The notes beneath the pieces are model-generated. The model was not told where the DNA came from. It was given only the letters and a program-made list of their open reading frames with translations, and searched no databases. This document shows positions 24,565-26,025 of a DNA stretch of 26,025 nucleotides, piece after piece (position 1 is the first letter of the stretch; every line of letters begins with the position of its first letter). The stretch lies in IMG/VR virus record IMGVR_UViG_3300024343_000106, positions 1 through 26,025 of that record, one strand, 5' to 3'. The position numbers and the translations under genes were made by a program. The DNA is from a virus.

Positions 24565-24759
24565 ATGAAAATCATCTATACCTTCTTAACATTATCTCCA
24601 TCGATCCTATTCTTTATAGGATTTATTTATAGCCTCTCTATTCCTAGTGCAATTTGCGGACACGATTGGCAAATGCCTGCAATGTGGTTCGTTATGATGT
24701 TGGCACACTTAACACCTTGGCTAATTTGGTGGCAACAGCGTAACTTTACCAGGAATTGA
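24565..24759 (+). CDS. Small two-helix membrane protein, opposite strand
   Basis: This is the only credible plus-strand gene. From the ATG at 24565 it encodes 64 residues: a hydrophobic helix (about 3-24, MKIIYTFLTLSPSILFFIGF), a short polar loop with ICGHDWQ, and a second Met/Trp-rich helix (about 36-55, MPAMWFVMMLAHLTPWLIWW), ending in a basic tail. The in-frame ATG at 24550 and GTG at 24526 are alternative starts; none has a good Shine-Dalgarno. The two-helix pattern and codon choice look like real coding, and no long competing minus-strand frame covers most of it. A holin, exclusion or host-membrane role is possible, but nothing specific is visible. The 3' end runs convergently into a minus-strand ORF, overlapping 14 bases. 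Confidence 0.72.
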   Translation: MKIIYTFLTLSPSILFFIGFIYSLSIPSAICGHDWQMPAMWFVMMLAHLTPWLIWWQQRNFTRN

Positions 24760-24946
24760 AAAACAGCAATGATACGCTCCTTGTAGTACCGCCCACGATT
24801 CCCAATAATATATTTCCAACAAATCCATTCTGTCCTTCGGCACCCAAACCAAATCCTTTATCAGTATTACACCGCACGGTCCCTGTATTGTCACAGTCGA
24901 ATTGTATTCTCCTGTGGTTGTAAGTAAAGTCAACATTAATTGTCAT
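24746..24946 (-). CDS. Small hypothetical ORF after fibre gene
   Basis: A 66-residue frame starts at an ATG four bases after the stop of the cupredoxin-ended fibre. It contains a glycine-rich GFGLGAEGQNGFVGNILLGI followed by VGGTTRSVSLLFFNSW. A second ATG frame of 71 codons (24721-24936) overlaps it, and neither has a Shine-Dalgarno. I prefer this frame because its C-terminal half has more plausible composition and it follows the fibre directly. It may be a real small virion protein or a remnant of a fibre C-terminus. Function unknown. Confidence 0.4.
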   Translation of the reverse strand: MTINVDFTYNHRRIQFDCDNTGTVRCNTDKGFGLGAEGQNGFVGNILLGIVGGTTRSVSLLFFNSW

Positions 24947-24950
24947 GTTG

Positions 24951-26025
24951 TTAGATAGCAGATATATCTTTAATGCTAATTACGCCTATCATGCTTCCGT
25001 GATTAGAACAAAGATAGCCATAACTACCATTTATGTTTGCTGGAACTTTCCAATACAATGTACCTGAAGTTTTACCTTGAGCCGCCGATCCCGTTGTGAC
25101 TACTCCTGCACTAGTTACGTGTGTTAATCCCGTGTCATAGTTTGCGCCAGAATATCTAATCAAAAATGGATGACTACTCAAAGCACCAGTGCCCAGATCA
25201 AATGCTATAGTAGTGCCGCTGATAGCATATATAGTCGGGTTGGGTCCTGAGTATTGATCGAACAAATATGCCGATGAACCACTTGCAGTAACTGCTAATC
25301 TTGTAATAGCAGGCAGATAAAATTTATCTACTGTAAGACTAGCATTATCGGTGAGGGCGGCAAATGTTGTAGCACCATTGGCTCCTGCTGGCCCTGTTGC
25401 ACCTGTAGCGCCAGTAGGACCAGTATTTCCTGTGGCTCCTTGTATTCCTTGTATTCCTTGTATTCCTTGTGATCCAGTTGCACCTGTAGCGCCAGTAGGA
25501 CCAGTATTTCCTGTTGCACCCGTAGCGCCAGTGGCTCCTGTATTTCCTGTCGGTCCTGCTGGTCCAGAAGTTATATCAGTATATTTGGCAAGTTGAACCC
25601 ATGCACTTGAATCTGCAAAATACATATAACCAGTAGTATTACTGTAAGCAATTGCACCCTGATAAGTTGCGGCACTCGGAAATACGGATGTATTTGCCCA
25701 ATTAAATGAAATAATACTACTTGCAAGTGGCGCTGTAATTGCACCATTATCAGTAATTGTCACTAAACTTTTTTGTATAGTAGTGCCAGAAGTTCCGTCG
25801 TATCTTACAATAGAATTATCAACGTATGCACCACCAGCACTAACTACGTCACCACTTCCAGCACCAGCAGGACCAGTATTTCCTGTGGGTCCTTGTGCCC
25901 CAGTATTTCCTGTGGGTCCTTGTATTCCTTGTATCCCTTGTATTCCTTGTATCCCTTGTGGCCCAGTATTTCCTGTTGGTCCCGTGGCGCCAGTTGGTCC
26001 TGTATTGCCTTGACCGCCACTATAA
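24951..26025 (-). CDS. Collagen-like fibre with cupredoxin-like end, 5' partial
   Basis: The frame stays open to the right edge, so the N-terminus is missing; the GTG at 25763 is internal. Visible order: 17 Gly-X-Y triplets, a linker with [13 protein letters not shown], a [20 protein letters not shown] module, 22 more triplets, then a C-terminal beta domain of about 110 residues. The triplets are mainly GAT, GNT, GPT and GIQ, so Thr dominates the Y position. The C-terminal segment [17 protein letters not shown] ... [11 protein letters not shown] ... [17 protein letters not shown] carries the C-x2-H-x2-M spacing of type 1 copper (cupredoxin) sites, as in many aquatic phage fibres. An adhesin role is likely; copper binding is unproven. 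The single protein chain continues upstream of the window. Confidence 0.88.
   Translation of the reverse strand, partial: YSGGQGNTGPTGATGPTGNTGPQGIQGIQGIQGIQGPTGNTGAQGPTGNTGPAGAGSGDVVSAGGAYVDNSIVRYDGTSGTTIQKSLVTITDNGAITAPLASSIISFNWANTSVFPSAATYQGAIAYSNTTGYMYFADSSAWVQLAKYTDITSGPAGPTGNTGATGATGATGNTGPTGATGATGSQGIQGIQGIQGATGNTGPTGATGATGPAGANGATTFAALTDNASLTVDKFYLPAITRLAVTASGSSAYLFDQYSGPNPTIYAISGTTIAFDLGTGALSSHPFLIRYSGANYDTGLTHVTSAGVVTTGSAAQGKTSGTLYWKVPANINGSYGYLCSNHGSMIGVISIKDISAI
25396..25514 (-). repeat. 38-bp exact direct repeat in collagen coding
   Basis: A 38-base sequence occurs identically at 25396-25433 and 25477-25514, an 81-base (27-codon) offset, flanking the GIQ block. Because the offset is a multiple of three, recombination between copies would shorten the collagen rod in frame. 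Confidence 0.85.
25438..25470 (-). repeat. 9-bp tandem repeat (Gly-Ile-Gln codons)
   Basis: Three full copies of CCTTGTATT plus a partial fourth encode consecutive GIQ triplets on the minus strand. Slippage would change copy number without breaking the frame. Confidence 0.85.
25918..25958 (-). repeat. Second 9-bp tandem repeat (GIQ codons)
   Basis: Four units alternate CCTTGTATT and CCTTGTATC, encoding GIQ triplets in the first collagen block of the same fibre gene. It is closely related to the array at 25438-25470. Confidence 0.8.

Noticed and set aside
24624-24631. Another TATAAATA octamer on the minus strand, inside the plus-strand membrane gene
   Set aside because: It encodes part of the first helix of the plus-strand protein and is 186 bases from gp8, which already has a closer octamer.
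25763-25763. GTG at 25763 as the start of the right-edge fibre
   Set aside because: The same frame continues without a stop to the window edge and contains another collagen block, so the GTG is internal.
25378-26007. Regular short repeats resembling a CRISPR or satellite array
   Set aside because: The periodicity is 9 bases, in frame, and encodes Gly-X-Y triplets; there are no unique spacers.

Overview
The window is the late structural and packaging region of a T4-superfamily tailed phage (contractile tail). The order gp13-14-15-16-17-18-19-19'-20, all read on the minus strand, is the T4 neck, packaging and tail order, with a gp8-like baseplate gene further upstream. The A+T-rich sequence and the fibre types (ANTA-heptad and collagen-like fibres, a DUF4815-type giant protein, tandem DUF6065-like proteins next to a 2OG-Fe(II) oxygenase) resemble aquatic T4-like phages such as cyanophages and pelagiphages more than enteric T4. 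The host cannot be named from this sequence. No tRNA, rRNA, CRISPR array, integrase or insertion sequence was seen.

Layout, read in the direction of transcription (right to left). (1) 26025-24746: the 3' part of a collagen-like fibre ending in a cupredoxin-like domain, then a small uncertain ORF. (2) 24565-24759: one small plus-strand gene for a predicted two-helix membrane protein, convergent with the rest. (3) 24438-14208: gp8-like baseplate wedge protein, a 2042-residue DUF4815-type virion protein, an 84-residue coiled-coil protein, a 614-residue fibre and a Pro/Gly/Asn-repeat protein. These sit where T4 has genes 9-12 and wac. (4) 14160-11592: a tightly coupled four-gene cassette (2OG-Fe(II) oxygenase, two paralogous DUF6065-like proteins, a fibre-assembly-chaperone-like protein) closed by an intrinsic terminator. 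(5) 11493-2210: neck (gp13, gp14), tail completion (gp15), terminase (gp16, gp17), sheath (gp18), two tail-tube paralogues (gp19) and portal (gp20). (6) 2229-1: a 55-triplet collagen-like fibre, a conserved small virion-type protein and a partial ORF. The T4 genes that follow gp20 (67, 68, 21, 22, 23) are not here.

Regulation: copies of the T4 late-promoter octamer TATAAATA (TATTTATA on the plus strand) precede gp8, gp13, gp18, both gp19 copies, gp20 and the 133-residue gene, with another inside gp15 ahead of the terminase genes. At four junctions the upstream gene's TAA stop codon lies inside this octamer. Two strong intrinsic terminators lie at 3883-3912 and 11546-11572. The first lies between a late promoter and the portal start, so it forms part of the portal leader. 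Many genes overlap by ATGA or abut, which points to translational coupling.
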